Assembly: GCF_018390535.1 (NCBI RefSeq)
Contig: NZ_JAHBBW010000008.1
Span: forward strand, 62,001 to 126,000
Reading direction: 5' to 3'
Origin: Bacteroides propionicigenes
GTDB taxonomy: Bacteria > Bacteroidota > Bacteroidia > Bacteroidales > Bacteroidaceae
Length of the DNA stretch: 64,000 bases
Under the pieces are notes generated by a model. It was given only the letters and a program-made list of their open reading frames with translations. It ran no database searches and was not told the origin of the DNA. The position numbers and the translations under genes are program-made. Below, one piece after another: positions 8,653 to 16,383 of this stretch; position 1 is the first letter of the stretch, and each line of letters begins with the position of its first letter.

Positions 8653-9522
8653 ATGTTATCATCTTTATTAATGGCGGCGTTTGCCGCCCAAGCTTCTGAG
8701 GAAGGTTTCAGCAAACTTCAGATTTTCATGCAGCAATTGATAGACTGGGGAGTGGGAGCCGGAGGTCGTATCATAGGTGCAATTATCATTTTTGTAGTAG
8801 GACGCTTTCTAATCTCTTTCATTAAGAAGCTTGTATCCAAACTTCTTGTAAAGCGGCATATTGACGCAAGCATCCAGAGTTTCGTCAAGAGTCTGGTGAA
8901 TATCTTGCTGACAATCCTGCTGATTATTGCCGTTATCGGTAAGTTAGGGGTTGAAACCACTTCGTTTGCGGCTTTGCTGGCATCGGCCGGTGTGGCAATA
9001 GGTATGGCACTGTCCGGAAACCTGCAGAACTTTGCCGGAGGGCTCATCGTCTTGCTATTCCGTCCCTTCAAGGTGGGTGACTGGATTGAGAGTCAGGGCG
9101 TATCCGGTACGGTACGTGAGATTCAGATATTTCATACCATCCTTACTACGGCCGATAATAAGGTGATTTATATTCCTAACGGCGCTTTGAGCAGTGGCAC
9201 GGTAACTAACTACAGCCGTGAAGATACCCGTCGTGTGGAGTGGGTTATCGGTGTGGAGTATGGCGAGAATTATGATAAGGTAGAAACTACCGTACGCCGT
9301 ATACTTGCTGCCGACAGCCGTATCCTGAATGCTCCGGAACCTTTCGTGGCCCTTCATGCCTTGGACGCCAGCAGTGTGAATGTTGTTATCCGTGTCTGGG
9401 TGAAGAGCAGCGATTATTGGGGAGTTTATTTTGATATGAACAAGACCATTTACTCTGTATTCAACAATGAGGGAATCGGTTTCCCGTTCCCACAGTTGAC
9501 AGTGCATCAAGCAAAGGACTGA
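8653..9522 (+). CDS. mscS: Small-conductance mechanosensitive channel, MscS family
   Basis: The 289-residue protein has the short MscS layout: three N-terminal membrane helices, a pore-lining third helix, then beta and alpha/beta cytosolic domains. The pore region FAALLASAGVAIGMALSGNLQNFAGGL has the glycine/alanine packing typical of TM3. The beta domain FRPFKVGDWIESQGVSGTVREI and the IPNGALSSGTVTNYSRED segment are family signatures. It protects the cell from osmotic downshock by opening under membrane tension. The gene stands alone on the plus strand, just downstream of an AT-rich spacer. Its last 16 bases overlap the end of a small gene on the other strand. Confidence 0.94.
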   Translation: MLSSLLMAAFAAQASEEGFSKLQIFMQQLIDWGVGAGGRIIGAIIIFVVGRFLISFIKKLVSKLLVKRHIDASIQSFVKSLVNILLTILLIIAVIGKLGVETTSFAALLASAGVAIGMALSGNLQNFAGGLIVLLFRPFKVGDWIESQGVSGTVREIQIFHTILTTADNKVIYIPNGALSSGTVTNYSREDTRRVEWVIGVEYGENYDKVETTVRRILAADSRILNAPEPFVALHALDASSVNVVIRVWVKSSDYWGVYFDMNKTIYSVFNNEGIGFPFPQLTVHQAKD

Positions 9523-9755
9523 TAAGGTGTTTGCACCACTTCTTCGCAGATGCTTTGCTCCAGATTGAGCAGGCGGTTGATTGCTTTTCGTTTGTCCAAG
9601 TCGGTGAAATAACTTTCTACTACCGCATACAGGTTGAACCCGGTTGTGGAGCCTGCTGCCAGTTCCAATGATTCAACCAATTGCTCTACTGCCCGGTGAA
9701 TGCGTTTCTTGTCAATGAAATGCAATTCATTACTATGAATTAAGTTCTTTTCCAT
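9507..9755 (-). CDS. Small hypothetical protein, 82 residues
   Basis: The frame has an ATG at 9755 and codes a soluble, mostly helical protein with no signal peptide or membrane segment. Two helical stretches are apparent (IDKKRIHRAVEQLVESLELAAG and DLDKRKAINRLLNLEQSIC, each broken by polar residues). I do not recognise the family. Its 3' end overlaps the mscS 3' end by 16 bp in convergent orientation, so the two mRNAs would share antisense ends. A spacer of about 120 bp separates it from the divergent gene at 9879. The frame is intact and plausible, but no function can be assigned. Confidence 0.6.
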   Translation of the reverse strand: MEKNLIHSNELHFIDKKRIHRAVEQLVESLELAAGSTTGFNLYAVVESYFTDLDKRKAINRLLNLEQSICEEVVQTPYQSFA

Positions 9756-9831
9756 GATGGTTGCTTCTTTATGTTAGTATAGTTATAACGTTCTGTCAGG
9801 TAAGTTAGTTCATATGGATGGGGGTGTGGAA

Positions 9832-9861
9832 TTTGTTATGTCACTTTTACTTTTATATTTG
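9832..9861 (+). promoter_or_regulatory. Promoter upstream of the 181-residue membrane protein gene
   Basis: A TTTG (9832-9835) is followed after 18 bases by TATATTTG (9854-9861), close to the Bacteroides -33/-7 consensus. The start codon is only 18 bases downstream, so the leader would be very short. Confidence 0.5.
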
Positions 9862-9878
9862 CGGAAAATACAAATTAG

Positions 9879-10424
9879 ATGATGCGAACTCTGTTTATCA
9901 AAATATTACGTATTCTGATAGTTGTGACTGTCTTGTTTTCATGCACTATAGGGTATATGATTTCTGAGAAAACATTGGTGGCTTGGTGGATACCTATAGG
10001 GGTGGCGCTGGCAATTGGCTTGTTGACACTTCCCTTTTACCGGAAATGGCTATGGCTAACGACAATGGAAAACAAAATAGTGAATATCTCGTGCCATTTG
10101 GTGTGTGTCGGGACTGTTGGCTATGTGTTGTTCCTTGCGGGCAACTATTTGTCTGCGGATGATAATTCCGTGTATGATGTAACCGTCACTGTACTCGACA
10201 AATTTATGGAACAGCATGAAAAACGGCGTAAAGTAGGCAAACATCGTTATGTGTCCGACGGTATGCGCTACGAGTATTATCTGAAAGTTGCTTTTGATAA
10301 TGGTACGGTAGAAACACTGCATGTTTCTCGCGCTGTCTATCAGAAAGCTCGAAAAGACAAAACGAAGGTTCTGTCTTTGGCTCAGGGTGGACTTGGACTT
10401 CCGGTTATAAAGAAAGGAATATAA
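9879..10424 (+). CDS. Hypothetical membrane protein with a C-terminal soluble domain
   Basis: The 181-residue protein has three hydrophobic segments in its first ~100 residues (ILIVVTVLFSCTIGYMI, WWIPIGVALAIGLLTLPF and LVCVGTVGYVLFLAGNY). A soluble tail of about 80 residues follows, rich in lysine and arginine and with beta-like stretches (YEYYLKVAFDNGTVETLHV). The layout recalls small DUF3592-like membrane proteins, but I cannot assign a family with confidence. A good promoter lies directly upstream. Downstream are a large inverted repeat and a strong terminator, so it is probably a single-gene unit. The function is unknown. Confidence 0.65.
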   Translation: MMRTLFIKILRILIVVTVLFSCTIGYMISEKTLVAWWIPIGVALAIGLLTLPFYRKWLWLTTMENKIVNISCHLVCVGTVGYVLFLAGNYLSADDNSVYDVTVTVLDKFMEQHEKRRKVGKHRYVSDGMRYEYYLKVAFDNGTVETLHVSRAVYQKARKDKTKVLSLAQGGLGLPVIKKGI

Positions 10425-10513
10425 TTATGGAGGATAGGTTGATTCCTTTCTTATTCTGCACATAACAAAGATGGTATTCGGATATGTTTCGGAAACGACT
10501 TGCTAGCGTACTA

Positions 10514-10602
10514 CCGGAAATTTACTAAAACGTGACCAACGATTTAGTAAATCTCCGGCCACGTTTTAGTAAATCGTTGGTCACGTTTTAGTAAATCTCC
10601 GG
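10514..10602. repeat. 33-bp inverted repeat with internal AGTAAATC repeats
   Basis: The left arm (10514-10546) and right arm (10570-10602) are reverse complements over 33 bp with one mismatch, separated by 23 bp. The loop itself contains CTCCGG and ACGTTTTAGTAAATC, which also occur in the right arm, so the element mixes direct and inverted copies of one unit. It lies between a gene and the terminator shared with the tRNA. It is too long for an ordinary terminator and has no T tract. Confidence 0.85.
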
Positions 10603-10622
10603 TTACGGATTTTAGATAAAGA

Positions 10623-10662
10623 AAAAAACTCCTACAATATCAAGGTATTGTAGGAGTTTTTT
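10623..10662. terminator. Bidirectional intrinsic terminator
   Basis: AAAAAACTCCTACAATA (10623-10639) pairs perfectly with the segment at 10646-10662 around a 6-base loop, with A and T tracts at the two ends. It can end transcripts from the plus-strand gene at 9879 and from the minus-strand tRNA. Confidence 0.9.
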
Positions 10663-10689
10663 CTTCATCTGGTTTTTCCAGTTTCTGGG

Positions 10690-10762
10690 TGATCCGCTTG
10701 GGGCTCGAACCCAAGACCCCAACATTAAAAGTGTTGTGCTCTACCTGCTGAGCTAGCGAATC
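10690..10762 (-). tRNA. tRNA-Lys (anticodon TTT)
   Basis: The minus strand folds as a 73-base cloverleaf. The acceptor strands GATTCGC and GCGGATC pair over seven bases with one G-T pair. The D arm is GCTCAGCAGGTAGAGC, the anticodon loop is CTTTTAA with TTT at 10729-10727, and the T arm has TTCGAGC between TTGGG and CCCAA. A discriminator A ends the gene, and the CCA tail is not encoded exactly. Confidence 0.96.
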
Positions 10763-10842
10763 AATCCTTTATTGCTGTTAAGCGGGTGCAAAGATAGGTA
10801 CTTTTATTGAATATGCAAGGATTGTGATGAAAAAAGTTTGTG

Positions 10843-11973
10843 TTATTCCTGCGATTTTTCTTCTTTTGTTTGATTATCAATGCATTCTGACTTATGAATA
10901 TTTTCTCTGTTTATAATGAAACGTTGATAATAAGAGAGCATTAGCGTAGTAAGCGGGAGTGCGATAATCATTCCCAACATTCCCATTAATGAACCCCATA
11001 TGGAGAGTGACAAAAGAATAATAGCAGGATTTAATCCGGTAATTTTTCCCATGACGCGTGGTACGATAAAGCCGTCTTGGATAGCTTGTACAATGATAAA
11101 TACTGCCATGGCTGAGGCTATGATTAGCCAAAAATTACCGCCTGTATCGGATGCTTTGAGAATTGCCAGTATAATAGTAGGGACAAAGCCTATGATTTGA
11201 AGATAGGGAACCATATTCAAAGCGCCGATGAATAAGCCGAGACCTATGGCTAACGGGAAATCTATGATGAGAAAACCTATACTGAATAAAATGCCGACAC
11301 ACAATGCAACAAATGCTTGTCCGCGGAAATATCTGTTCATGCCTACTTTTATGTCATTTAGTATTCCTACTGCAAAAGAACGATATTTTACGGGTACGAG
11401 GTGCGTCCAGCCTTCAGCAATGCTTTCATAATCCAGTAAAATGAAAATAATATATAGTAAGATAAGAAATAGGGTAAATACGCTGAATAGCAAATCGATA
11501 GAGTCTGATAATAAAGACCATAACCGGGGAACAGCTTCTTTTAGCGCATCCAATAAATTCTCTTTATTGAATAGTTCGGTTAGGAATTTTACGTCAATAT
11601 TGTCCCGTAAGAACTCGGAGAGAGAGGTTGGTACATTACTGTTGTAGGTTCCATGAGAAAAGTATTGGATTAGTAAGGTTTGCACCCTACCGCACTCTTG
11701 TATCATGGGGGGGACTAACAGGTAGAAAGCTCCGGCACCTATAATCAGCAAGGTGAGTAAGGCGCAAAAGATGGAAACAACTCTATTTTTCAGCTTTAGC
11801 TTGTATTGGAAAAAAGTGACTAACGGGTATATCAAATAGGCAATAAGCCAAGCAATAAAAAAAGGTAATAGAACGCTGCTTAAACGCTTTAAAAGCATCA
11901 ACAGACCGATTAGGATGATTCCTAAAATGACACCGCGGATAAAGCTGTCGAATGTAATCTTTTTACGTTCCAT
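10843..11973 (-). CDS. AI-2E family transporter (PerM/UPF0118 permease)
   Basis: The 376-residue protein has about eight hydrophobic segments, with two N-terminal ones (FIRGVILGIILIGLLMLL and LPFFIAWLIAYLIYPLV), a soluble loop, and a cluster in the second half. The later segments RGQAFVALCVGILFSIGFL and GLGLFIGALNMVPYLQIIG carry the family motif around MVPYLGP, here MVPYLQI. PGNPAIILLSLSIWG-like sequence appears as LNPAIILLSLSIWGSLMGMLG. Members export small molecules or sodium; the name AI-2E does not prove autoinducer transport. The C-terminus is polar and lysine/glutamate-rich. It probably shares transcription with thymidine kinase, which ends 24 bp upstream. Confidence 0.9.
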   Translation of the reverse strand: MERKKITFDSFIRGVILGIILIGLLMLLKRLSSVLLPFFIAWLIAYLIYPLVTFFQYKLKLKNRVVSIFCALLTLLIIGAGAFYLLVPPMIQECGRVQTLLIQYFSHGTYNSNVPTSLSEFLRDNIDVKFLTELFNKENLLDALKEAVPRLWSLLSDSIDLLFSVFTLFLILLYIIFILLDYESIAEGWTHLVPVKYRSFAVGILNDIKVGMNRYFRGQAFVALCVGILFSIGFLIIDFPLAIGLGLFIGALNMVPYLQIIGFVPTIILAILKASDTGGNFWLIIASAMAVFIIVQAIQDGFIVPRVMGKITGLNPAIILLSLSIWGSLMGMLGMIIALPLTTLMLSYYQRFIINRENIHKSECIDNQTKEEKSQE

Positions 11974-11997
11974 AGAATCATGTTTTTAATTTACTAA

Positions 11998-12600
11998 TTA
12001 CTTATTTGCCTGTCGGTCTTCCTTTATGGCTTGTAAATAACACTCCCGACACAAAGGTTCATATTCGGCTGTTTCCCCTAACAATACTTGTTTGTCATTT
12101 TTCACGGTACGGTGCGAGAATGAAGCGAGTTGGCCACATTTTACACATATGGCGTGTACTTTGGACACTTCGTCTGCGATGGCGCATAGTCCCGGCATGG
12201 GACCAAAAGGCTTTCCGCGGAAGTCCATGTCCAGTCCGGCCACGATTACACGTATGCCATTGTTGGCAAGTTGATTGCATACATCAATCAGACCTTCGTC
12301 AAAGAACTGGGCTTCATCAATGCCCACCACGTCTATCTCGGAAGTGAATAACAGGATACTTGCCGAAGAGTCTATCGGAGTGGAAGATATGGTATGGCTG
12401 TCATGTGAAACAACATCTGCTTCCGAATAGCGTGTATCTATTGCCGGTTTATATATCTCTACACGCTGCTTGGCAAATTTAGCACGTTTCAAGCGGCGTA
12501 TCAGTTCCTCTGTCTTGCCGGAGAACATAGAGCCGCATATGACTTCGATTCTTCCTCTGCGTTTAGTTTCTTGTATGTGATCTTCCGAGAATAATACCAT
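11998..12600 (-). CDS. tdk: Thymidine kinase
   Basis: The enzyme phosphorylates thymidine with ATP in the pyrimidine salvage pathway. The P-loop [15 protein letters not shown] lies near the N-terminus, the DEAQFF Walker B-like motif is central, and the lasso region [14 protein letters not shown] follows. Four cysteines in CVKC and CREC form the family zinc site. I start at ATG 12600 ([11 protein letters not shown]), giving 200 residues; an in-frame upstream codon at 12627 would add nine residues that are not typical. The gene is read leftwards and is followed closely by the AI-2E-family permease. It is divergent from the next gene at 12709. Confidence 0.95.
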   Translation of the reverse strand: MVLFSEDHIQETKRRGRIEVICGSMFSGKTEELIRRLKRAKFAKQRVEIYKPAIDTRYSEADVVSHDSHTISSTPIDSSASILLFTSEIDVVGIDEAQFFDEGLIDVCNQLANNGIRVIVAGLDMDFRGKPFGPMPGLCAIADEVSKVHAICVKCGQLASFSHRTVKNDKQVLLGETAEYEPLCRECYLQAIKEDRQANK

Positions 12601-12708
12601 GTTTTTAAGTGTTATATTCAGTCGCAAAAATAATCATTTTGTTTGCTTCCAGGTGTTTTTTCATTATTTATTTCTACATTTGTGCCATTAATACAGACGG
12701 GAAAGGAT

Positions 12709-13200
12709 ATGCAAGCATTATTGAATGATATAGAGCTGGATGTTCAGGAATTGAAATGTTTGATACAGTCAATATCCACTGATGCCAACCCTGTTTTGAA
12801 GATAGTTGCCAAAAGGAACATTCGTCAGATGCAGGAGCGGTTGGATGCATTGACTAAATTGTTGGATGAAACTTTTGTGACTATTCCGGCTGAACAGAAT
12901 GCTCCTGTTGCCGTTAAGACGGATTTAGAGTCGGAAGTTGCTTCTGCTTCGCAGATTTTGGCTGAACGCATAAAACCGGCTACGGATTTACGTCATGCTA
13001 TCAGCTTGAATGATTCGTTCCGTTTTACCCGTGAATTATTCAATGGAGACGCTGCGTGTATGAATGAGATAGTACGTCAATTGGGGGAGGCTTCTTCTTT
13101 GGACGAGGCTATGTCCATTTTTATATCAACAGTACAACCGGATGAAGAGAATGAGGCGGCGGCTGACTTTGTAGAGCTTCTGAGGAAATATTTCAGTTAA
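12709..13200 (+). CDS. Conserved hypothetical protein in an operon with rsmI
   Basis: The start at ATG 12709 is preferred because GGGAAAGGAT lies just before it and the protein begins MQALLNDIELDVQELKCL; the longer frame from 12643 reads through promoter-like sequence (TACATTTG at 12675). The 163-residue product is soluble and mostly helical, with an N-terminal coiled-coil-like part and a C-terminal part containing SLNDSFRFTRELFNGD and a helical ending FVELLRKYFS. This looks like a conserved Bacteroidetes protein of unknown role; the RFTRELFNGD segment is the most distinctive part. It is 13 bp upstream of rsmI, so the two are probably co-transcribed. Confidence 0.78.
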   Translation: MQALLNDIELDVQELKCLIQSISTDANPVLKIVAKRNIRQMQERLDALTKLLDETFVTIPAEQNAPVAVKTDLESEVASASQILAERIKPATDLRHAISLNDSFRFTRELFNGDAACMNEIVRQLGEASSLDEAMSIFISTVQPDEENEAAADFVELLRKYFS

Positions 13201-13213
13201 AAAAATAGCAGAT

Positions 13214-13888
13214 ATGGGAAAACTTTATGTAGTGCCTACGCCTGTAGGGAATTTGGAAGATATGACTTTTCGTGCTATTCGTATTCTGAAAGAGGCGGAT
13301 TTAGTTTTAGCTGAAGATACACGTACTTCCGGCATACTACTGAAGCATTTTGAGATAAAGAATGCGATGCAGTCTCATCATAAATTTAATGAACATAAAA
13401 CGGTAGAAAGTGTTGTAAATAGAATAAAAGGCGGAGACACTGTTGCGTTAATATCGGATGCCGGTACTCCGGGTATTTCAGATCCGGGCTTTCTGGTGGT
13501 TCGTGAATGTGTCCGTAACGGTATAGAGGTGCAATGCCTGCCGGGAGCTACGGCTTTCGTTCCGGCATTGGTGGCTTCCGGATTGCCTAATGAGAAGTTT
13601 TGCTTTGAGGGCTTTTTACCTCAAAAGAAAGGTAGAATGACGCGTCTGAAAGGGTTGGCCGAAGAAAGCCGGACAATGGTTTTCTATGAATCTCCCCACC
13701 GTTTGGTAAAAGCGTTGACTCAATTTGCAGAATATTTTGGTGTAGAAAGGCAGGCGTCTGTCTCTCGTGAAATATCCAAGATACATGAAGAAACGGTACG
13801 GGGCACTCTTACAGAATTAATAGAGCATTTCACTGCCAATGAGCCACGTGGTGAAATAGTAATTGTAGTAGCAGGAATAGACGACTAA
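13214..13888 (+). CDS. rsmI: 16S rRNA (cytidine-1402-2'-O)-methyltransferase
   Basis: The 224-residue protein belongs to the tetrapyrrole-methylase fold family. It begins with LYVVPTPVGNLEDMTFRA, the RsmI signature, followed by LAEDTRTSGILLKHF, then DAGTPGISDPGFLVV (SAM-binding loop) and CLPGATAFVPALVASGLP. A late FYESPHRLVKAL motif is also characteristic. It methylates the ribose of C1402 in the decoding centre of 16S rRNA. Its length is a little below that of E. coli RsmI because it lacks the C-terminal extension, as is usual in Bacteroidetes. It follows a conserved unknown gene by 13 bp. Confidence 0.95.
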   Translation: MGKLYVVPTPVGNLEDMTFRAIRILKEADLVLAEDTRTSGILLKHFEIKNAMQSHHKFNEHKTVESVVNRIKGGDTVALISDAGTPGISDPGFLVVRECVRNGIEVQCLPGATAFVPALVASGLPNEKFCFEGFLPQKKGRMTRLKGLAEESRTMVFYESPHRLVKALTQFAEYFGVERQASVSREISKIHEETVRGTLTELIEHFTANEPRGEIVIVVAGIDD

Positions 13889-13923
13889 ATAACTTCATTA
13901 ACAAAAACGTAAAACAAAAGCGT

Positions 13924-14802
13924 ATGAAAAAGTTAGCAGTTTTAATTGTATGTGCAGCCGTTATGGCTTCATGTGACAGCTTCTCCGGTGGTAGTAAAGA
14001 CCAGCTGAAGGCTGAAAATGATTCTCTTTTGATGGAACTGACGCAGCGTAATGCTGAACTGGATGAGATGATGGGTACTTTCAATGATATTTCGGAGGGA
14101 TTTCGCCAAATTAATGCGGCAGAGAGCCGTGTGGATCTGCAACGTGGTGCAGTGGCAGAGGGGTCTCTAAATGCGAAACAGCAGATAGCTTCTGATATTG
14201 AGTTTATCCGTAAGCAGATGGAAGAAAACAAAGAACAGATTGCTAAGTTGCAGTCTATGCTGAAAAGCAGTAAAAACAATTCTACTCAATTGAAAAGAGC
14301 CGTTGAATCTTTGACGCAGGAGTTGAATGCAAAGACCCAGCGTATCGAAGAATTGCAGGCAGAACTGGCCTCTAAGAATATTCGTATTCAGGAATTGGAC
14401 GCTGCAGTAACGGATTTGAATGCTGCCAAGAGTGAACTGACCGCTGAAAATGAGGCAAAAGCTAAAACTGTGGCAGAGCAGGACAAAGCGCTTAATACTG
14501 CATGGTTTGTATTTGGAACTAAGAAAGAACTGAAAGATCAGAAAATATTGAGCGGTTCCGGTTTATTTAAAAAAGGTTCTGTATTGAAAGATAGTGATAT
14601 CAACAAGGATTATTTTACGCAAGTTGATATTCGTACTACCAAAGAAATCAAATTGTACTCCAAGGATGCTGATATCTTGACTACTCATCCTACGGGGTCT
14701 TATGCCTTGGAGAAAGATGATAAAGGTCTGCTGACTTTGAAGATTACCAGCCCGAAAGAGTTTTGGAGTGTTTCCAAATACTTGGTGATTCAAGTGAAAT
14801 AG
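13924..14802 (+). CDS. Coiled-coil lipoprotein of unknown function
   Basis: The 292-residue protein has a lipoprotein signal MKKLAVLIVCAAVMASC with the lipid-acceptor cysteine at residue 17. A long heptad-rich coiled coil runs from about residue 22 to 180 (DQLKAENDSLLMELTQRNA onward, through repeated LQAELASKNIRIQEL-type segments). The C-terminal ~100 residues form a compact beta-rich domain that contains the segments TAWFVFGTKKELKDQ and GLFKKGSVLKDSDINKDYF. The family is widespread in Bacteroidetes, but I know no assigned function. A strong intrinsic terminator follows, and it may be transcribed with rsmI. Confidence 0.85.
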   Translation: MKKLAVLIVCAAVMASCDSFSGGSKDQLKAENDSLLMELTQRNAELDEMMGTFNDISEGFRQINAAESRVDLQRGAVAEGSLNAKQQIASDIEFIRKQMEENKEQIAKLQSMLKSSKNNSTQLKRAVESLTQELNAKTQRIEELQAELASKNIRIQELDAAVTDLNAAKSELTAENEAKAKTVAEQDKALNTAWFVFGTKKELKDQKILSGSGLFKKGSVLKDSDINKDYFTQVDIRTTKEIKLYSKDADILTTHPTGSYALEKDDKGLLTLKITSPKEFWSVSKYLVIQVK

Positions 14803-14824
14803 TTACTTGATTGATAATTGATAG

Positions 14825-14873
14825 GGCTGTTTCAAAAGTGTATTTGTTAGTTTGCTTTTGAAACAGCCTTTTT
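14825..14873 (+). terminator. Intrinsic terminator after the coiled-coil lipoprotein gene
   Basis: GGCTGTTTCAAAAG (14825-14838) and its exact reverse complement (14855-14868) form a 14-bp stem with a 16-base loop, followed by TTTTT. Confidence 0.88.
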
Positions 14874-14885
14874 AGTATTCTCTTT

Positions 14886-15578
14886 ATGCCTTATAAGAAC
14901 CTTTTTTTTGATTTAGATGATACGCTTTGGGCATTCTCTCTCAATGCCCGTGATACATATGAGGAGATGTACCAAAAGTATAGGTATGACCGCTTTTTCG
15001 ATTCTTTTGAACATTATTACTCGCTTTATCAAAGCCATAATTTGGAACTGTGGACAGAGTATGCCGATGGCAAAGTGACCAAAGATGAATTAAATCGTCA
15101 GCGATATCTTTATCCTTTGGAAGCCGTAGGAGCAGGTGATTCCGTTCTGGCAAAAGCCTATGAGAAAGATTCTCTCTCCGTCATTCCTACTAAGAGCAGA
15201 TTAATGCCTCATGTACATGAAGTGCTGGAATATCTTTCACCAAAATATAATTTGTATATCCTTTCAAATGGGTTTAAAGAACTTCAGGTTCATAAAATGC
15301 GTTCGTCGGGCATTGATAATTATTTCAAGAAAGTGGTTCTTTCCGATGATATTGGAATATTAAAACCTTGGCCGGAGATTTTTCATTTTGCTCTTTCTGC
15401 AACCCAGTCCCAACTGAATGAATCGTTGATGATTGGAGATAGCTGGGAAAATGATATAGTCGGAGCTGCCGGAGTAGGAATGCATCAGGTGTTTTATAAC
15501 CTGTCCGGGCGTGTGGATTTGCCTTTTACACCTACTTACCAAATTTCTGATTTGAAAGAGTTGTTAGATTTATTGTGA
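14886..15578 (+). CDS. YjjG-like HAD-family (pyrimidine) nucleotidase
   Basis: The 230-residue protein is a haloacid dehalogenase-like phosphatase with a helical cap. Motif I is FFDLDDTLWAF with the two catalytic aspartates, motif II is ILSNGFKEL, the motif III lysine lies in GILKPWPEIF, and motif IV is MIGDSWENDIVGA. The arrangement matches the YjjG group, which dephosphorylates non-canonical pyrimidine nucleotides and so limits their incorporation into DNA. Substrate specificity cannot be read from motifs alone. It follows directly after a strong terminator and is 57 bp upstream of marC, which has its own promoter-like sequence. Confidence 0.88.
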   Translation: MPYKNLFFDLDDTLWAFSLNARDTYEEMYQKYRYDRFFDSFEHYYSLYQSHNLELWTEYADGKVTKDELNRQRYLYPLEAVGAGDSVLAKAYEKDSLSVIPTKSRLMPHVHEVLEYLSPKYNLYILSNGFKELQVHKMRSSGIDNYFKKVVLSDDIGILKPWPEIFHFALSATQSQLNESLMIGDSWENDIVGAAGVGMHQVFYNLSGRVDLPFTPTYQISDLKELLDLL

Positions 15579-15603
15579 CATTGATAGATTAGTTGTACTT
15601 TTG
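15573..15603 (+). promoter_or_regulatory. Promoter-like sequence upstream of marC
   Basis: A TTG (15573-15575) is followed after 20 bases by TACTTTTG (15596-15603), matching the Bacteroides -33/-7 form. It overlaps the end of the preceding gene. Confidence 0.5.
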
Positions 15604-15634
15604 TATTTAATGATAAACGTATAAAACTACCGTT

Positions 15635-16291
15635 ATGGAAACTCTCATTCCTTTTGCATTGTTGTGTTTCACTTCTTTCTTTACGTTGACTAATCCTTTG
15701 GGTACGATGCCTGTCTTTTTGACAATGACGCAGGGAATGACGGATAAGGAACGTCGTTCTATCGTTAGCCGCGCAACGTTAGTATCCTTTATAACTTTAA
15801 TGGTCTTTGTTTTTGCAGGACAGTTTCTTTTCAAGTTTTTTGGTATATCAACAAATGGTTTCCGAATAGCCGGTGGTGTTATTATTTTTAAGATAGGTTT
15901 CGATATGTTGCAGGCACGTTATACGCCTATGAAGTTAAAAGATGAAGAAATCAAGACCTATGCTGATGATATTTCTATTACCCCTTTGGGTATTCCGATG
16001 TTGTGTGGACCGGGTGCTATCGCTAATGCAATCGTACTGATGCAAGATGCACATTCCTTTGAAATGAAAGGGGTGCTTATAGGTACTATTGCCCTTATTT
16101 ATTTTCTGACTTTCTTGATATTGAGAGCTTCCACCCGTCTGGTTAATCTGCTGGGGGAAACAGGCAATAATGTGATGATGCGTCTGATGGGACTTATCTT
16201 GATGGTGATTGCTGTGGAATGCTTTGTCAGCGGAATGAAGCCGATATTGGTGGATATAATTAAAGAAGGGTACTTGGGGATGATGAAATAA
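15635..16291 (+). CDS. marC: MarC family integral membrane protein
   Basis: The 218-residue protein has six predicted membrane helices in two similar halves, as in the MarC/UPF0056 family. The N-terminal segment FTLTNPLGTMPVFLTMTQGM is the typical TNPLG motif, and the repeat-half motif appears as TPLGIPMLCGPGAIANAIV. GETGNNVMMRLMGLILMVIAVE in the last third also matches the family. The family was once linked to multiple antibiotic resistance, but this has not held up and no transport substrate is known. The gene is probably monocistronic, with a promoter-like sequence upstream and a strong bidirectional terminator downstream. Confidence 0.92.
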   Translation: METLIPFALLCFTSFFTLTNPLGTMPVFLTMTQGMTDKERRSIVSRATLVSFITLMVFVFAGQFLFKFFGISTNGFRIAGGVIIFKIGFDMLQARYTPMKLKDEEIKTYADDISITPLGIPMLCGPGAIANAIVLMQDAHSFEMKGVLIGTIALIYFLTFLILRASTRLVNLLGETGNNVMMRLMGLILMVIAVECFVSGMKPILVDIIKEGYLGMMK

Positions 16292-16315
16292 GAAACTTGG
16301 GAATTTAGGATATTG

Positions 16316-16362
16316 AAAAAGGTTGCAAGTAGAAGACTATCTTCTTTCTTGCAACCTTTTTT
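16316..16362. terminator. Bidirectional intrinsic terminator
   Basis: AAAAAGGTTGCAAG pairs with CTTGCAACCTTTTTT, with an inner AGAAG/CTTCT stem. It separates marC from the convergent surface-lipoprotein operon and serves both directions. Confidence 0.88.
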
Positions 16363-16383
16363 ACAGCCGGTCTTTGAGGCTTA

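Noticed and set aside
10514..10602. CRISPR-like array at the repeated AGTAAATC units
   Set aside because: There are only a few units in mixed orientation, no regular spacers and no cas genes; it is one inverted repeat.
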